This document shows positions 37,025 through 47,146 of a DNA stretch of 64,000 nt, one piece after another. Each line of letters begins with the position of its first letter. The first letter of the stretch is position 1. Under the pieces are notes generated by a model. The model was not told the origin of the DNA. It did not search any database and saw only the letters and a list, made by a program, of their open reading frames with translations. Origin of the DNA: Egibacteraceae bacterium (GTDB lineage: Bacteria > Actinomycetota > Nitriliruptoria > Euzebyales > Egibacteraceae); the NCBI GenBank assembly GCA_030446745.1, contig JAUJMS010000011.1, forward strand, positions 17,423-81,422, in the 5' to 3' direction. A program made the translations under genes and the position numbers.

Positions 37025-38434
37025 ATGGCAACGAGGGTGGCAGGCAGCGGCCAAGGCGGGGCGCTCGAACGGCGGTTCCGCGTGGCCGAGCGCGGCTCGG
37101 ACGTGCGGACCGAGGTCGTCGCCGGCGTCACGACGTTTCTGACGATGGCCTACATCCTGTTCGTCAACCCGGCGATCCTCGGCGGCGAGGGCGGCCTGCC
37201 GTTCCCGCAAGTGCTCACCGTCACGGCGCTCGTGGCCGGCGTGATGACGATCGCCATGGGCGTCGTCGCCAACTACCCCTTCGCGATCGCGAGCGGCCTC
37301 GGCCTCAACGCGGTCGTCGCGTTCCAGCTCGTCGGGGCGCAGGGGCTGACCTACCCGGAGGCCATGGGTGTCGTCGTCACCGAGGGGCTGATCATCACCG
37401 TCCTGGTGTTGACCGGCTTCCGCGAGGCGGTGCTCAACGCCATCCCGCTCGCCCTGAAGAAGGCGATCGGGGCGGGCATCGGGCTGTTCATCACCATCAT
37501 CGGCTTCGCGGCCTCCGGGCTGAGCGTCCCGGGTCCCGGCTCGCCGCTGCTGCTGCGCGGCGACGTCGACTCCACCCGCGTCGTCGTGTTCATCGTCGGT
37601 CTGCTGCTGACCGCGCTCCTCGTCGCGCGGCGCGTCAAAGGCGCGCTGCTCGTCGGCATCGTCGCGACGACGGTGCTCGCGGTCGTCGTCAACGCCGTCA
37701 GCGGTGGGCAGCTGTGGACCGCGGTCGGTCCGGGCGTCGCGAAGGTGCCGACCGACGTGGTGGCGCTGCCCGACTTCTCACTGCTCGGCCAGTTCTCCTT
37801 CGGCTACGTCGCCAAGATCGGGCTGTTGGGCGGGCTGCTCGCCGTGTTCACGCTCATGCTCGCCGACTTCTTCGACACGATGGGCACCGCGATCGCGCTG
37901 GGCAACGAGGCCGGCTTTCTCGACGAGAACGAGCGCCTGCCCGGCGTGAACCGAGTGCTGCTCGTCGACTCGGTCGCCGCGGCCGTCGGCGGCGCGGCCT
38001 CCGCGTCGAGCGCGACGACCTACATCGAGTCGGCCAGCGGCATCGCCGCCGGCGGGCGCACCGGGCTGGCGAGCGTCGTCACCGGCGGGCTGTTCCTGCT
38101 CGCGCTGTTCCTCAGTCCGCTCGCGGGGGTCATCCCGCCCGAGGCGACGGCGCCGGCGCTGGTCCTCGTCGGCTTCTTCATGCTGTCGGTCACCCGCGAC
38201 CTCGACTGGGACGACGCGTCCGTCGCGATCCCCGCGTTCCTCACGATGGTGACGATGCCGTTCACCTACTCGATCACTGACGGCATCGGGGCCGGCTTCG
38301 TGTCCTACACCGTCATCAAGCTCGCGACCGGACGCGCCCGCGACGTCCACTGGATGATGGCGCTGGCCAGCGCGGCGTTCGTCGTCTACTTCGCCATCGA
38401 CCCGATCAGCCGGCTGCTTGGCCTCGGCGGCTGA
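37025..38434 (+). CDS. NCS2 family purine permease (AzgA type)
   Basis: A 469-residue membrane protein with about 12 hydrophobic segments and the AzgA/PbuG signatures GVTTFLTMAYILFVNP, GLGLNAVVAF, the DFFDTMGTAIALG helix and SASSATTYIESASGIAAGGRTG. Family members import guanine, hypoxanthine or adenine with protons. The ATG at 37025 follows GGGAGG. A TATCCT hexamer at 36988-36993 could be its -10 box. The 240 bases upstream hold no other recognised feature. Confidence 0.92.
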   Translation: MATRVAGSGQGGALERRFRVAERGSDVRTEVVAGVTTFLTMAYILFVNPAILGGEGGLPFPQVLTVTALVAGVMTIAMGVVANYPFAIASGLGLNAVVAFQLVGAQGLTYPEAMGVVVTEGLIITVLVLTGFREAVLNAIPLALKKAIGAGIGLFITIIGFAASGLSVPGPGSPLLLRGDVDSTRVVVFIVGLLLTALLVARRVKGALLVGIVATTVLAVVVNAVSGGQLWTAVGPGVAKVPTDVVALPDFSLLGQFSFGYVAKIGLLGGLLAVFTLMLADFFDTMGTAIALGNEAGFLDENERLPGVNRVLLVDSVAAAVGGAASASSATTYIESASGIAAGGRTGLASVVTGGLFLLALFLSPLAGVIPPEATAPALVLVGFFMLSVTRDLDWDDASVAIPAFLTMVTMPFTYSITDGIGAGFVSYTVIKLATGRARDVHWMMALASAAFVVYFAIDPISRLLGLGG

Positions 38435-38458
38435 CGAACAAACCGGCGACCGCGGCGT

Positions 38459-38729
38459 TTACCCGTCGTTGCGGCCGGCCTGCTGCGCCGCACGCACGAG
38501 CCGACTGCGGTACGACTCCCACCAGTCGCGGTCGCCTGGCGCCAATTGTCGGTGCTCTCGCGCAGCCCGACGGCGCCATCGATGAGCTCCCGGACGACGT
38601 TGGTGTGCCCCGCGTGCCGGTGGATTTCCGCGTTCAGATGCACCGGGGCCTGTCGAGCTTCCAGACCACAGCGTCGCGACCGGCCTGCAGGTAGCGGTGG
38701 AGGTCCGCCTTCGGATCTGGCCCGTCCAC
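38459..38729 (-). pseudogene. DUF664/DinB-like remnant
   Basis: The N-terminal frame from GTG 38729 gives DPKADLHRYLQAGRDAVVWKLD, which matches the start of DUF664 DinB-like proteins. It then jumps to HLNAEIHRHAGHTNVVRELI and DGAVGLRE, the conserved metal-site helix near their C-terminus. About 100 residues of the middle are missing. A second break near AATT at 38544-38547 shifts the frame before GDRDWWESYRSRLVRAA and the TAA. The deletion cannot be a homopolymer error, so this is a true pseudogene. Confidence 0.75.
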
Positions 38730-38734
38730 GTTGA

Positions 38735-39145
38735 CTACGCCGCGCCGGCGCCTTCGTCGTCGAGCGTGAGCGCGACCGAGTTGATGCAGTACCGCTGGCC
38801 GGTGGGGGCGGGCCCGTCGTCGAAGACATGGCCGAGGTGCGAGTCGCAGCGCGCGCAGACCACCTCGGTGCGGCGCATCCCGTGGCTGTCGTCGGGGTGC
38901 AGGGCGACGCTGTCGTCGCTGGCCGGTGACGTGAAGCTCGGCCAGCCCGACCGCGAGTCGAACTTGGTGTCCGAGACGAACAGCTCGGCGCCGCAGGCGG
39001 CGCAGCGGAAGGTGCCGTGCGCCTTCGCCGTCGCGTACGCGCCGCTGAACGGCGGCTCGGTGCCCTTGCCGCGCAGCACGGCGTACTGCTCGGGGGTCAG
39101 CTGCTCGCGCCACTCCTGCTCGGTCTTCGTCACCTTCGCGGTCAT
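38735..39145 (-). CDS. msrB: peptide-methionine (R)-S-oxide reductase
   Basis: MsrB reduces methionine-R-sulfoxide in proteins. The 136-residue product has [10 protein letters not shown], the zinc cysteines Cys48/Cys51 and Cys97/Cys100, the SGWPSF motif and the catalytic Cys120 in RYCINSVAL (Cys, not selenocysteine). It is complete and stands next to the DUF664 remnant, five bases away. Confidence 0.95.
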   Translation of the reverse strand: MTAKVTKTEQEWREQLTPEQYAVLRGKGTEPPFSGAYATAKAHGTFRCAACGAELFVSDTKFDSRSGWPSFTSPASDDSVALHPDDSHGMRRTEVVCARCDSHLGHVFDDGPAPTGQRYCINSVALTLDDEGAGAA

Positions 39146-39266
39146 GGTTTGTCCTTGTCCTCGCGGCCCAGGGGCCCGTCGGCGTCCGGGCCAGCCTACG
39201 GACCACCGGACCGCTCGGCTGTGAACGCGGCATTACGATGCGCCCCCGCGACGAACGGCCGAGTGG

Positions 39267-41840
39267 ATGACGACGAGCGCCCCGCTGCGCGACCTGCCAT
39301 CGCCGCTGCGCCGCGCCCTCGCGCGCGCCGACGCGGGCAAGACGCTCACCGTCGCCGAGGCCGCGGAGCTGCTCACCGCCGAAGGCGCCGCGCTCGACGC
39401 GCTGACCACCACCGCCGCGCGCATCCGCGACGCCGCACACGGCAGCCGCATCACCTACAGCCGCAAGGTGTTCGTGCCGCTCACGCACCTGTGCCGCGAC
39501 GCCTGCGGCTACTGCACCTTCGCCTGGCCGCCGCAGGGCGACGTGGCGCCGTACCTGTCCGTCGAGCAGGTGCTCGCCATCGCGCGCGCCGGCGCCGCCG
39601 CCGGGTGCAAGGAGGCGCTGTTCACCCTCGGCGACAAGCCCGAGCAGCGCTATCCCGCCGCGCGCGAGTGGCTGGCGACCCGCGGGTACGCGACCACGCT
39701 CGAGTACCTGCGCGCCGCCGCCATCGCCGTGATCGAGGAGACGGGGCTGCTGCCGCACCTCAATCCCGGCGTGCTGACCTGGCGCGACCTCGCCGCGCTC
39801 AAGCAGGTATCCGCCTCGATGGGGCTGATGCTCGAATCCGCCAGCCCGCGGCTGCTCGTCAAGGGCGAGGCGCACTGGCAAGCGCCCGACAAGGACCCGG
39901 CGGTGCGCCTGCGCACGCTCGAGGACGCGGGGCGGCTGTCGGTGCCGTTCACCTCCGGGATCCTGCTCGGCATCGGCGAGACCGTCATGGAGCGGGCCGC
40001 GGCGCTGTTCGCGCTGCGCGACGTCGCCCGGCGCTACGGCGGTCTGCAGGAGGTGATCGTCCAGCCCTTCCGCGCGAAGGCCGACACGGCGATGCGCGCC
40101 CACCGGGAGCCGACCGCGGACGCGCTGCTCGCCGCCATCGCCGTCGCGCGCATCGTCCTGCCTACCCGGGTGCACCTGCAGGCGCCGCCCAACCTGTCAC
40201 CCGACGACGTCGAGCGCATCGTGGGCGCGGGCATCGACGACTGGGGTGGCGTGTCCCCGGTGACGCCCGACCACGTCAACCCGGAGCGGCCGTGGCCGCA
40301 CCTCGACGAGCTCGCCGCGCGCACCGCCGCCGCGGGCTACCGGCTCGCCGAGCGCCTGTGCGTCTACCCCGAGTACGTCGCGCGCCCCGACCCGTGGCTG
40401 TCCGGGCGGATGCGCCGTCCCGTTGCCGCGCTCGCCGGCCCGGACGGCCTGGCCGTGCCGGGGCGCCGCCCGACCGGTGTCGCGTGGCAGGACCCTGACA
40501 CGCCGGTGGTGGGCGGCGACGACGGCCGCTGGCGTGACGCGCCGGCCGGCGCGGGCGTTGTCGCCCCGGCGCGCGGCACCGGCCTGCGCGCCGACGCTGA
40601 CGCCGTCTACGGCGACACCGGCCTCATCGCCGCCGAGACGCTCGGCAGCGGCGGGCCGCGGGAGCGCGCGGTCGCGCCGCGCTCGCGCGTCCGTGCCGAG
40701 GTCGCCGCGATTCTGCGCGCCGCCGCGGCCGGTCGCGCCCCGACCGAGGCGCACGCGCTGGTGCTGTTGGACGCCGCGGGGCCGGAACTCGCGGCGCTGT
40801 GCGCCACCGCCGACGAGGTCCGTGCCGCCCGCGTCGGCGACGTCGTGACCTACGTCGTCAACCGCAACGTGAACTTCACCAACGTCTGCTACACGGGCTG
40901 CCGTTTCTGCGCGTTCGCCCAGCGCCGCGACGACCCGGACGCCTACACCCTGTCGCTGGCGCAGGTCGCCGACCGGGCGCAGGAGGCGTGGGACGCCGGG
41001 GCGACCGAGATCTGCATGCAGGGCGGCATCCACCCGGATTTCGGCGGCGACCACTACCTCGCGCTGCTGCGCGCGGTCAAGCAGCGGGTGCCCGACATCC
41101 ACGTCCATGCGTTCAGCCCGATGGAGGTCGTCAACGGCGCCGCCCGCCTCGGGGTCGAGATCGGCGAGTTCCTGGCGCGTGCGAAGGACGCCGGGCTCGG
41201 CACGATCCCCGGCACCGCCGCCGAGATCCTCGACGACGACGTCCGCTGGGTCCTGACGAAGGGCAAGCTGCCGACCGACGCCTGGATCGAGGTCGTCACC
41301 GCCGCGCACCGCCTGAGCATCCGCTCGTCGTCGACGATGATGTTCGGCCACGTCGACGAGCCGCGCCACTGGGCGGCGCACCTGCATCTGCTGCGCCGGC
41401 TCCAGCAGCGCACCGGCGGGTTCACCGAGTTCGTACCGCTGCCGTTCGTCCACCGCCAGGCCCCGATCTACCTCGCGGGGCACGCCCGACCGGGTCCCGG
41501 CTTCGACGACGTACTCCGCGTCCACGCCGTCGCCCGCCTGGTCTTGCAGGGCGCCATCGACAACGTCCAGCTGTCGTGGGTGAAAGTCGGGCTCGAGGGC
41601 GCCGACGCGCTGCTGCGCGCCGGGGCGAACGACCTCGGCGGGACGCTGATGGACGAGACGATCTCCCGGATGGCCGGGTCCGACCACGGCGTGCGCCAGG
41701 ACCCCGAAACCCTGCGCGACATCGCCAGGGCGGCGGGGCGGACGCCCGCCGAGCGCACCACCGACTACGGCCGCATCGAGCCCGACGGCATCCGCTACCG
41801 CTTCCCGCGTCCTACGGTCGCCGCGAACGGCCGGCCGTAG
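39267..41840 (+). CDS. fbiC: F420 Fo synthase (fused CofG-CofH)
   Basis: FbiC makes the deazaflavin Fo from tyrosine and the pyrimidine 5-amino-6-ribitylamino-uracil by two radical-SAM reactions. The 857-residue product carries both clusters: Cys76/Cys80/Cys83 (CRDACGYC) in the CofG half and Cys541/Cys545/Cys548 (CYTGCRFC) in the CofH half, with TEICMQGGIHPDFGGD after the second. The fused form is typical of actinobacteria. The ATG at 39267 fits the family start. A long open frame on the opposite strand (40197-42026) is a composition shadow. Confidence 0.97.
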   Translation: MTTSAPLRDLPSPLRRALARADAGKTLTVAEAAELLTAEGAALDALTTTAARIRDAAHGSRITYSRKVFVPLTHLCRDACGYCTFAWPPQGDVAPYLSVEQVLAIARAGAAAGCKEALFTLGDKPEQRYPAAREWLATRGYATTLEYLRAAAIAVIEETGLLPHLNPGVLTWRDLAALKQVSASMGLMLESASPRLLVKGEAHWQAPDKDPAVRLRTLEDAGRLSVPFTSGILLGIGETVMERAAALFALRDVARRYGGLQEVIVQPFRAKADTAMRAHREPTADALLAAIAVARIVLPTRVHLQAPPNLSPDDVERIVGAGIDDWGGVSPVTPDHVNPERPWPHLDELAARTAAAGYRLAERLCVYPEYVARPDPWLSGRMRRPVAALAGPDGLAVPGRRPTGVAWQDPDTPVVGGDDGRWRDAPAGAGVVAPARGTGLRADADAVYGDTGLIAAETLGSGGPRERAVAPRSRVRAEVAAILRAAAAGRAPTEAHALVLLDAAGPELAALCATADEVRAARVGDVVTYVVNRNVNFTNVCYTGCRFCAFAQRRDDPDAYTLSLAQVADRAQEAWDAGATEICMQGGIHPDFGGDHYLALLRAVKQRVPDIHVHAFSPMEVVNGAARLGVEIGEFLARAKDAGLGTIPGTAAEILDDDVRWVLTKGKLPTDAWIEVVTAAHRLSIRSSSTMMFGHVDEPRHWAAHLHLLRRLQQRTGGFTEFVPLPFVHRQAPIYLAGHARPGPGFDDVLRVHAVARLVLQGAIDNVQLSWVKVGLEGADALLRAGANDLGGTLMDETISRMAGSDHGVRQDPETLRDIARAAGRTPAERTTDYGRIEPDGIRYRFPRPTVAANGRP

Positions 41841-41873
41841 GATGCCCCGTCCCGGCGAGGCGAGGAGCCGACC

Positions 41874-42263
41874 ATGAGCCAGTTCGACCCGGCGGCGAAC
41901 GCCGCCGCCGACGCGGACGCCCGCCAGTGGGCGATGTTCGCTCACCTGTCGGCGCTGCTCGGGGCGTTCGTGGCGCTCGCGTTTCTCGGGCCGCTCGTGG
42001 TGTGGCTGCTGAAGAAGGACGCGCACCCGTTCGTCGCCGACCAGGCCCGCGAGGCGCTGAACTTCAACCTGTCGATGCTGCTCTACGGCGTCGTCGCGAC
42101 TGCCGTCACGTTCGTGCTCACGTTCGTGCTCGTCGGCTTTCTGCTCCTTCCGCTGCTCGCCGCCGGTGGCATCGCCTGGCTCGTCCTCGTCGTGATCGGC
42201 GGCGTCAAGGCGAACGAAGGCGTGGCCTTCCGCTACCCGTTCACGATCCGCTTCGTCAACTGA
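41874..42263 (+). CDS. DUF4870 (Tic20-like) membrane protein
   Basis: A 129-residue protein with a short polar head, then WAMFAHLSALLGAF, a KKDAHPFVADQAREALNFN loop and two or three further membrane helices ending in YPFTIRFVN. This is the DUF4870 pattern. The function is unknown. It follows fbiC by 33 bases on the same strand after GAGGAG, so it may be co-transcribed. Confidence 0.88.
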   Translation: MSQFDPAANAAADADARQWAMFAHLSALLGAFVALAFLGPLVVWLLKKDAHPFVADQAREALNFNLSMLLYGVVATAVTFVLTFVLVGFLLLPLLAAGGIAWLVLVVIGGVKANEGVAFRYPFTIRFVN

Positions 42264-42293
42264 CGCTGTGCCGAACCCCTCGGCTGGGCGGGG

Positions 42294-43231
42294 TCAGGGA
42301 AGCTGGAGACGCAGCGCCTCGGCGACGGCCAGCGGGTAGCCGTGCACCGCGCCGTGGTCTCGACGCTCCACAGCTCCGACAGCACCGCCTTGGTGAACCC
42401 CCACGCCGTCACCCGGGCACGGTCCAGGTGCAGCTCGTCAGCGAGCTGCCCGGTGCGGCGGGTCACGAGCGCGCCGACGCCGCCGGTGCGTAAGCGCATC
42501 GGGTTGTGCAGCAGCGAGGCGGTGTCGTACGCGGGGTCGCCGGCCACGCCGGCGGGATCGACGGCGAGCCAGCCGCGCGACGCCGAGAGCACGTTGTCGT
42601 GGTGCAGGTCGCCGTGGAGCACGACCCGCGTGGTCGTCGTGGCGACGAGCTCGGCGAAGACGTCACCAGCGTGGTCGACGAGGTCGGCGGGCAGCGGGCC
42701 GCCGTCGCGGTACGCACTGCGGTAACGGGTGAACGCGCCCGCGAGATCGCCCACGTCGGGCAGCGGAGGCGGCTCGCCGGCGGGTCGCCACAGTGCCCTC
42801 ACGACGCCGGCCGCGACGGTCGTCGCCGCGCGGTCGTCGTCGGCGACCAGCGACGTCAACGCCACGCCGGGCTCCGCGCGCTCGAGCAGCAGCGCGCCGC
42901 GTGGGAGGTCGGCGTCCAGCAGCCGGACGGCGCCGTGGCCGTCGAACCAGCGCAACGCCGCGGCCTCGCGCGCGAGCGCCGCACCGGGCGGGCCGAGCTT
43001 CAGCACGCAGCGCATCCCGTCGGCTCGCTCGCCGGTCACGACGTAGTGGTACGTCAGCGGGTACGCGAACCCCAGTCGCACCCGCCAACGCCGTGCGCAC
43101 TCGTCGCGCAGCTGCGGCAGACGGCGCAGCCACCGAGCGCCGGCCTCGCCGTGCACGTCGGTCACGGCGCGCACGAACGCGGCGGGCAGCTCCGGCGACG
43201 TCGCGGTCAAGCCCTCCGGCGCCGCGGTCAC
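42294..43231 (-). CDS. aminoglycoside 6-phosphotransferase (streptomycin kinase) family, frameshifted near 3' end
   Basis: A kinase-fold protein with the APH motif VVLHGDLHHDNVLSASRGW (catalytic Asp), WLAVDPAGVAGDPAYDTASLL and LERAEPG, like APH(6)/hydroxyurea-resistance kinases. Residues to about 292 are in one frame; at GG near 42356 (a lost base) the last residues, HGAVHGYPLAVAEALRL, continue in another to the TGA at 42294, giving about 312 residues. A host metabolite kinase is possible; resistance is not implied by sequence. It begins one base after its upstream neighbour's stop. Confidence 0.75.
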
Positions 43232-43232
43232 G

Positions 43233-43763
43233 TCAGGCGCACGCCGCTCCGCCTGCGAGCTCGTCTTGGCGGTAGCGCACGACGACGGTGGAGCGCCACA
43301 GGCGAGCTTCCTTGCCCGTTGGCGATCGCCATTCGAGTCCGATGTCGCGGCACTCTGCCTGCCCCGGCCCCTTGTTGACGAACGTGAACGAGAACGATCG
43401 TTGGCCGTTTTGCGGATTGAACTGCGCGCGACCGGGCTGCATGATCTTGCCGCTGTCCCGGACCCGAACCTGCACCGGCGCACGTGTGAAGTTCCCACTG
43501 AACGTCACGGTCACCGCGCCACCGGACACGAACGAGATCGAGTCGGGCGCCGGCGTGGCGGTGTCGTTGCCGCGTGCCGTGAGCAGCAGCCCGGTCCATT
43601 GCTTGCTCGAGGTCGACTGCGGGTTGTCGCGACGCCAGATGAAGGCCTCACGGTTGAGGGCCTGCCCCCGCGACCTCCCGGTTCCCGACGACGATGCCGC
43701 GAGGACCACCGCGGGCACCGTCAGCGCTGCGATCACGAGAACGGCCAGCACGCGACGCTTCAC
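43233..43763 (-). CDS. secreted protein of unknown function
   Basis: A 176-residue protein beginning KRRVLAVLVIAALTVPAVVLA, a signal peptide. The mature part has a beta-rich pattern (VTVTFSGNFTRAPVQVRVRDSG, FSFTFVNKGPGQAECRDIGLEW) and two Cys that could pair. No family is recognised. The GTG at 43763 follows GGAAGG; an earlier start would add 34 Arg-rich residues. It ends one base before the kinase gene start, suggesting an operon. Confidence 0.65.
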   Translation of the reverse strand: MKRRVLAVLVIAALTVPAVVLAASSSGTGRSRGQALNREAFIWRRDNPQSTSSKQWTGLLLTARGNDTATPAPDSISFVSGGAVTVTFSGNFTRAPVQVRVRDSGKIMQPGRAQFNPQNGQRSFSFTFVNKGPGQAECRDIGLEWRSPTGKEARLWRSTVVVRYRQDELAGGAACA

Positions 43764-43861
43764 AGGTCTGCCTTCCGCCAGCGGCCTTCGCCGTGGCCGC
43801 GCCCGCGCGGCCCTTCGAACCCGATTGTGCACCGTTCGAGTGGCGGAGGGAGCCTGAATCG

Positions 43862-45205
43862 TCACGGTGCGTCACGGCGGAGTTCGGCGCGGACGACGTC
43901 GGCGAGGCGGTCGGCGACCGCACGGGCGCGTGACTCGGCGTCGGCCTCGACCATGACCCGAACAAGCGGCTCGGTGCCTGAGGCACGCACGAGGATGCGC
44001 CCCTCGCCGTTGAGCGTCGCCTCCTCCTCCGCCACCGCCTTCCAGAGGCGCTCGGCGTCGGGCAGGCGGTCGCGGTCGACCCCTGGCACGTTGACCAGCA
44101 CCTGCGGCAAGCGCCGCATCACCGTCGCCAGCTGCGACAGCGGCCGCCCCGACTCCGCGACCGCGGCGAGCAACTGCACCGCCGAGAGGATGCCGTCGCC
44201 GGTGGTCGCGTGGTCGAGCAGGATGACGTGGCCGGACTGCTCGCCGCCGATGGGGTGCCCGCCGGCGCGCATCGCCTCGAGCACGTAGCGGTCGCCGACC
44301 TGGGTCTCGACGACCTCGACGCCGAGGCGCTGCATCGCCTGCTTGAAGCCGAGGTTGGTCATCACCGTCGTGACGACGCTGCGGATGCCGCGCTGCTCGC
44401 GCAGGCGTTGGACGAGGATCGCCAGGATCGCGTCGCCGTCGACGACGGTGCCGTCCGCGTCGGCGGCGATCAGGCGGTCGGCGTCCCCGTCGTGGGCCAG
44501 TCCCAGGTCGGCGCCGTGCTCGACGACCGCGGCCGCGACGACGTCGGGGTAGGTCGAGCCGCAGCCGGCGTTGATGTTCGTGCCGTCGGGCTCGGCGTGC
44601 AGCGCGACGACGTCGCAGCCGAGCCGGCGCAACAGCGTGGGGGCCACCGCCGCGGCGGCGCCGTTCGCGCAGTCGACGACGACCCGCAGGCCTGACAGGT
44701 CCGTGACCACGGTGCCGGCGAGATGGTCGACGTAGCGGGTGACGGCGTCGGGGCGCACCGTGAGCCGGCCGATGGCCGCGCCGGTGGGGCGGTCCTCGTA
44801 CGTGCGCTGGAGCAGCTCCTCGACGCGGTCCTCCTCGGCGTCGGTCAGCTTGTAGCCGCCGGGGCCGAAGAACTTGATGCCGTTGTCGGCGACGGGGTTG
44901 TGGCTGGCCGACAGCACGGCGCCGAGGTCAGCGCCCGCCGCGACGGTGAGGTACGCGACGGCCGGCGTCGGCACGACCCCGACCGACGTGACGTCGCCCC
45001 CCGCCGAGGTGATCCCGGCGACGAGCGCCGCTTCGAGCATCTCACCGGACGCCCGCGGGTCGCGCCCGACGAGCACCGCCGGTCTGGGGATGCCCTCCTC
45101 GCGCAGCGTGCGGACGACCGCGCGGCCCAGCCCCACCGTGAACTCCGGCGTCAACTCGGTGTTCGCGACACCACGGATGCCGTCGGTCCCGAACAGCGAC
45201 CCCAT
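43862..45205 (-). CDS. glmM: phosphoglucosamine mutase
   Basis: GlmM converts glucosamine-6-phosphate to glucosamine-1-phosphate for UDP-GlcNAc synthesis. The 447-residue product has FGTDGIRGVAN, the phosphoserine loop SASHNP (Ser101), the metal loop HDGDADRL, GGEQSGHVI and RILVRASGTEPLVRV. It follows rpsI on the same strand, the common actinobacterial order; glmS, the preceding enzyme of the pathway, lies about 11 kb downstream. Confidence 0.97.
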   Translation of the reverse strand: MGSLFGTDGIRGVANTELTPEFTVGLGRAVVRTLREEGIPRPAVLVGRDPRASGEMLEAALVAGITSAGGDVTSVGVVPTPAVAYLTVAAGADLGAVLSASHNPVADNGIKFFGPGGYKLTDAEEDRVEELLQRTYEDRPTGAAIGRLTVRPDAVTRYVDHLAGTVVTDLSGLRVVVDCANGAAAAVAPTLLRRLGCDVVALHAEPDGTNINAGCGSTYPDVVAAAVVEHGADLGLAHDGDADRLIAADADGTVVDGDAILAILVQRLREQRGIRSVVTTVMTNLGFKQAMQRLGVEVVETQVGDRYVLEAMRAGGHPIGGEQSGHVILLDHATTGDGILSAVQLLAAVAESGRPLSQLATVMRRLPQVLVNVPGVDRDRLPDAERLWKAVAEEEATLNGEGRILVRASGTEPLVRVMVEADAESRARAVADRLADVVRAELRRDAP

Positions 45206-45241
45206 CGCGAGGTCAGCCCGCGCGCGCCACCGGCACGGCGC

Positions 45242-45631
45242 TCAGCGCTTGCTGTACTGCGGCGCCTTGCGAGCCTTCTTCAGGCCGTACTTCTTGCGCT
45301 CGGTCTTGCGCGCATCGCGGGTCAGCAACCCGGCGCTCTTGAGCGGGCCGCGCCGCTCGGGGTCCTCGCCCTCGAGCGCGCGGGCGATGCCGTGGCGCAG
45401 CGCCCCGGCCTGGCCGGCGACGCCACCGCCCGAGATCCGCGCGATGACGTCGTAGCGGTCCTCGGTGTCGGTGACGCGGAACGGCTCGAGCACCGCCGCC
45501 TGGAGGGTTTCGATGGGGAAGTAGTCCTGCAGCGGCCGGCCGTTGAGCTTGAACTGCCCGCTGCCGGCGACGACGCGTACCCGCGCGACCGACGTCTTGC
45601 GGCGACCGGTGTAGATCTTGGTGTCGGGCAT
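45242..45631 (-). CDS. rpsI: 30S ribosomal protein S9
   Basis: A 129-residue S9, whose C-terminal tail reaches the P-site tRNA. It has [34 protein letters not shown] and the conserved end [17 protein letters not shown]. The ATG overlaps the rplM stop (TGATG). Confidence 0.98.
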   Translation of the reverse strand: MPDTKIYTGRRKTSVARVRVVAGSGQFKLNGRPLQDYFPIETLQAAVLEPFRVTDTEDRYDVIARISGGGVAGQAGALRHGIARALEGEDPERRGPLKSAGLLTRDARKTERKKYGLKKARKAPQYSKR

Positions 45632-46059
45632 CAAAGCTCCAGCGTTGTGGGCTGCTGCGCCGCGTGCGGGTGCTCGCCGCCGGCGTAGACCTTCAGCTTG
45701 CGCAGCTGCGACCGGCCGATGGTGTTCTTCGGCAGCATGCCGCGCACCGCCTGCTCGACGAGACGCTCCGGGCGCGTCTCGAGCAGCCGCCCGAACGAGA
45801 TCGACCGAAGGCCGCCGGGGTAGCCGGAGTGGCGGTGCGACAGCGACTGGACCGCCTTGGCGCCGGTCAGGCGGACCTTCGCGGCGTTGACCACGATCAC
45901 GTGGTCGCCCATGTCCATGTGCGGCGCGAAGGTCGGCTTGTGCTTGCCGCGCAGGACGTGCGCGACGCGCGTGGCGAGCCGTCCGAGCACGACGTCGGTC
46001 GCGTCGACGACGAACCAACGCCGGTCGATGTCGGCTGGGCGGGGCGAGTACGTGCGCAT
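45631..46059 (-). CDS. rplM: 50S ribosomal protein L13
   Basis: A 142-residue L13, an early 23S rRNA assembly protein. It has [21 protein letters not shown], the [16 protein letters not shown] core and [12 protein letters not shown]. The ATG at 46059 gives the canonical N-terminus ([15 protein letters not shown]); upstream in-frame sequence is not conserved. It overlaps rpsI by one base. Confidence 0.98.
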   Translation of the reverse strand: MRTYSPRPADIDRRWFVVDATDVVLGRLATRVAHVLRGKHKPTFAPHMDMGDHVIVVNAAKVRLTGAKAVQSLSHRHSGYPGGLRSISFGRLLETRPERLVEQAVRGMLPKNTIGRSQLRKLKVYAGGEHPHAAQQPTTLEL

Positions 46060-46193
46060 GCGTCGGGTTCCGGTCTCGAGCGGCGAGCGGGCGCGGGGGC
46101 GGGCAGGCGAACGCCGCCACGGCGTCCCCGCACCGGCGGCTAGGGTACGCGCGGGCACGAACGACGGTCAAACGGGCGAAGTCAGGAGCGCGA

Positions 46194-47075
46194 ATGGCGC
46201 TGGTCGACGACGTCGTCACGTCGTGCGAGGCGACGGTCAACGGCATCCGGCTGCACTGGGTGGAGGCGGGCAGCGGGCCACTCGTGGTGCTGCTCCACGG
46301 GTTCCCCGAGTTCTGGTACTCATGGCGCCACCAGATTCCGGCACTCGCTGCGGCGGGCTACCGCGTCGTCGCGCCCGACCTGCGCGGCTACGCGCAGTCC
46401 GGCAAACCGGCCGGTTACGACTCGTACACCGGGGCGGCGCTGACCGGCGACGTCGCCGGCTTGGTCGCCGCCTGCGGCGCCCAGCGCGCCACCGTGGTCG
46501 GCCACGACTGGGGCGGCGTGATCGCGTGGCTGACGGCGTTGACCCGCCCCGAGGTGGTCGAGCGCCTCGTCGTGCTCAACGCCCCGCACCCGGCGGTGTT
46601 CGCGCGCGCCGTGCGCAACCCGTGGCAGGCAGTGCGGTCGGCGTACATGGCGCTGTTCCAACTGCCCGTGGTGCCCGAGGCGATGCTGCGCGCCAACGAC
46701 TTCGCGATGCTGCGACTGGCGCTGCGCGCGATGAGCGTACGCCCCGACGCGTTCACCGCGTCGGACCTCGACCGCTACGCCGAGGCCTTCGCGCGCCCCG
46801 GCGCGCTCACCGGGGCGCTCGCCTACTACCGCGTCCAGGGCCGGTCGCTGGCGCGGGCGGCGCGCACGGCACGGACACCGCGGACCGTGACCGCGCCGAC
46901 GCTGGTGATCTGGGGACGCCGCGACCCCGTGCTCGGCGTCGACCTCGCCGACCCGGGTCCCGACCGGGTGCCCGACCGGCGCGTCGAAGTCGTCGACGAC
47001 GCCGGCCACTTCGTGCAGGCCGACGCGCCCGAGGAGGTCAACAGGCTGCTGCTCGAGTTCCTTGCGGCTCAGTAG
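46194..47075 (+). CDS. alpha/beta hydrolase, epoxide-hydrolase type
   Basis: A 293-residue hydrolase with the HGFPE oxyanion motif (35-39), [11 protein letters not shown], the nucleophile elbow VGHDWGG with Asp105 (Asp, as in epoxide hydrolases and haloalkane dehalogenases) and [10 protein letters not shown] with the catalytic His. Substrate unknown. Its last five codons and stop lie inside the upstream copy of the truA-end repeat. It is opposite in strand to rplM and truA and interrupts their usual adjacency. Confidence 0.88.
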   Translation: MALVDDVVTSCEATVNGIRLHWVEAGSGPLVVLLHGFPEFWYSWRHQIPALAAAGYRVVAPDLRGYAQSGKPAGYDSYTGAALTGDVAGLVAACGAQRATVVGHDWGGVIAWLTALTRPEVVERLVVLNAPHPAVFARAVRNPWQAVRSAYMALFQLPVVPEAMLRANDFAMLRLALRAMSVRPDAFTASDLDRYAEAFARPGALTGALAYYRVQGRSLARAARTARTPRTVTAPTLVIWGRRDPVLGVDLADPGPDRVPDRRVEVVDDAGHFVQADAPEEVNRLLLEFLAAQ

Positions 47076-47127
47076 CACGCCGAGCAGCGTCCGCCCGCGG
47101 GCCGGCGCCATCCAGCCGGCAGCGGCC
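47061..47127. repeat. direct repeat of the truA 3' end, left copy
   Basis: The 67 bases match 48034-48102 at 57 positions (about 85%) with one 2-base gap. The block includes the last codons of the hydrolase and a diverged copy of the last 60 or so bases of truA; in the truA frame it reads MAPARGRTLLGV against [12 protein letters not shown]. The two copies bracket the HEPN-MNT pair. Confidence 0.85.
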
Positions 47128-47146
47128 GGCTCACCGCGGCGGGGAC

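Noticed and set aside
40197-42026. 609-codon open frame opposite fbiC
   Set aside because: It is complementary to a clear radical-SAM gene, is Arg/Asp/Val-rich without motifs, and reflects GC bias.
42294-43231. Clinical-type streptomycin resistance gene
   Set aside because: Only the family fold is supported; there is no mobile element or resistance cluster around it, and such kinases are common chromosomal genes in actinobacteria.
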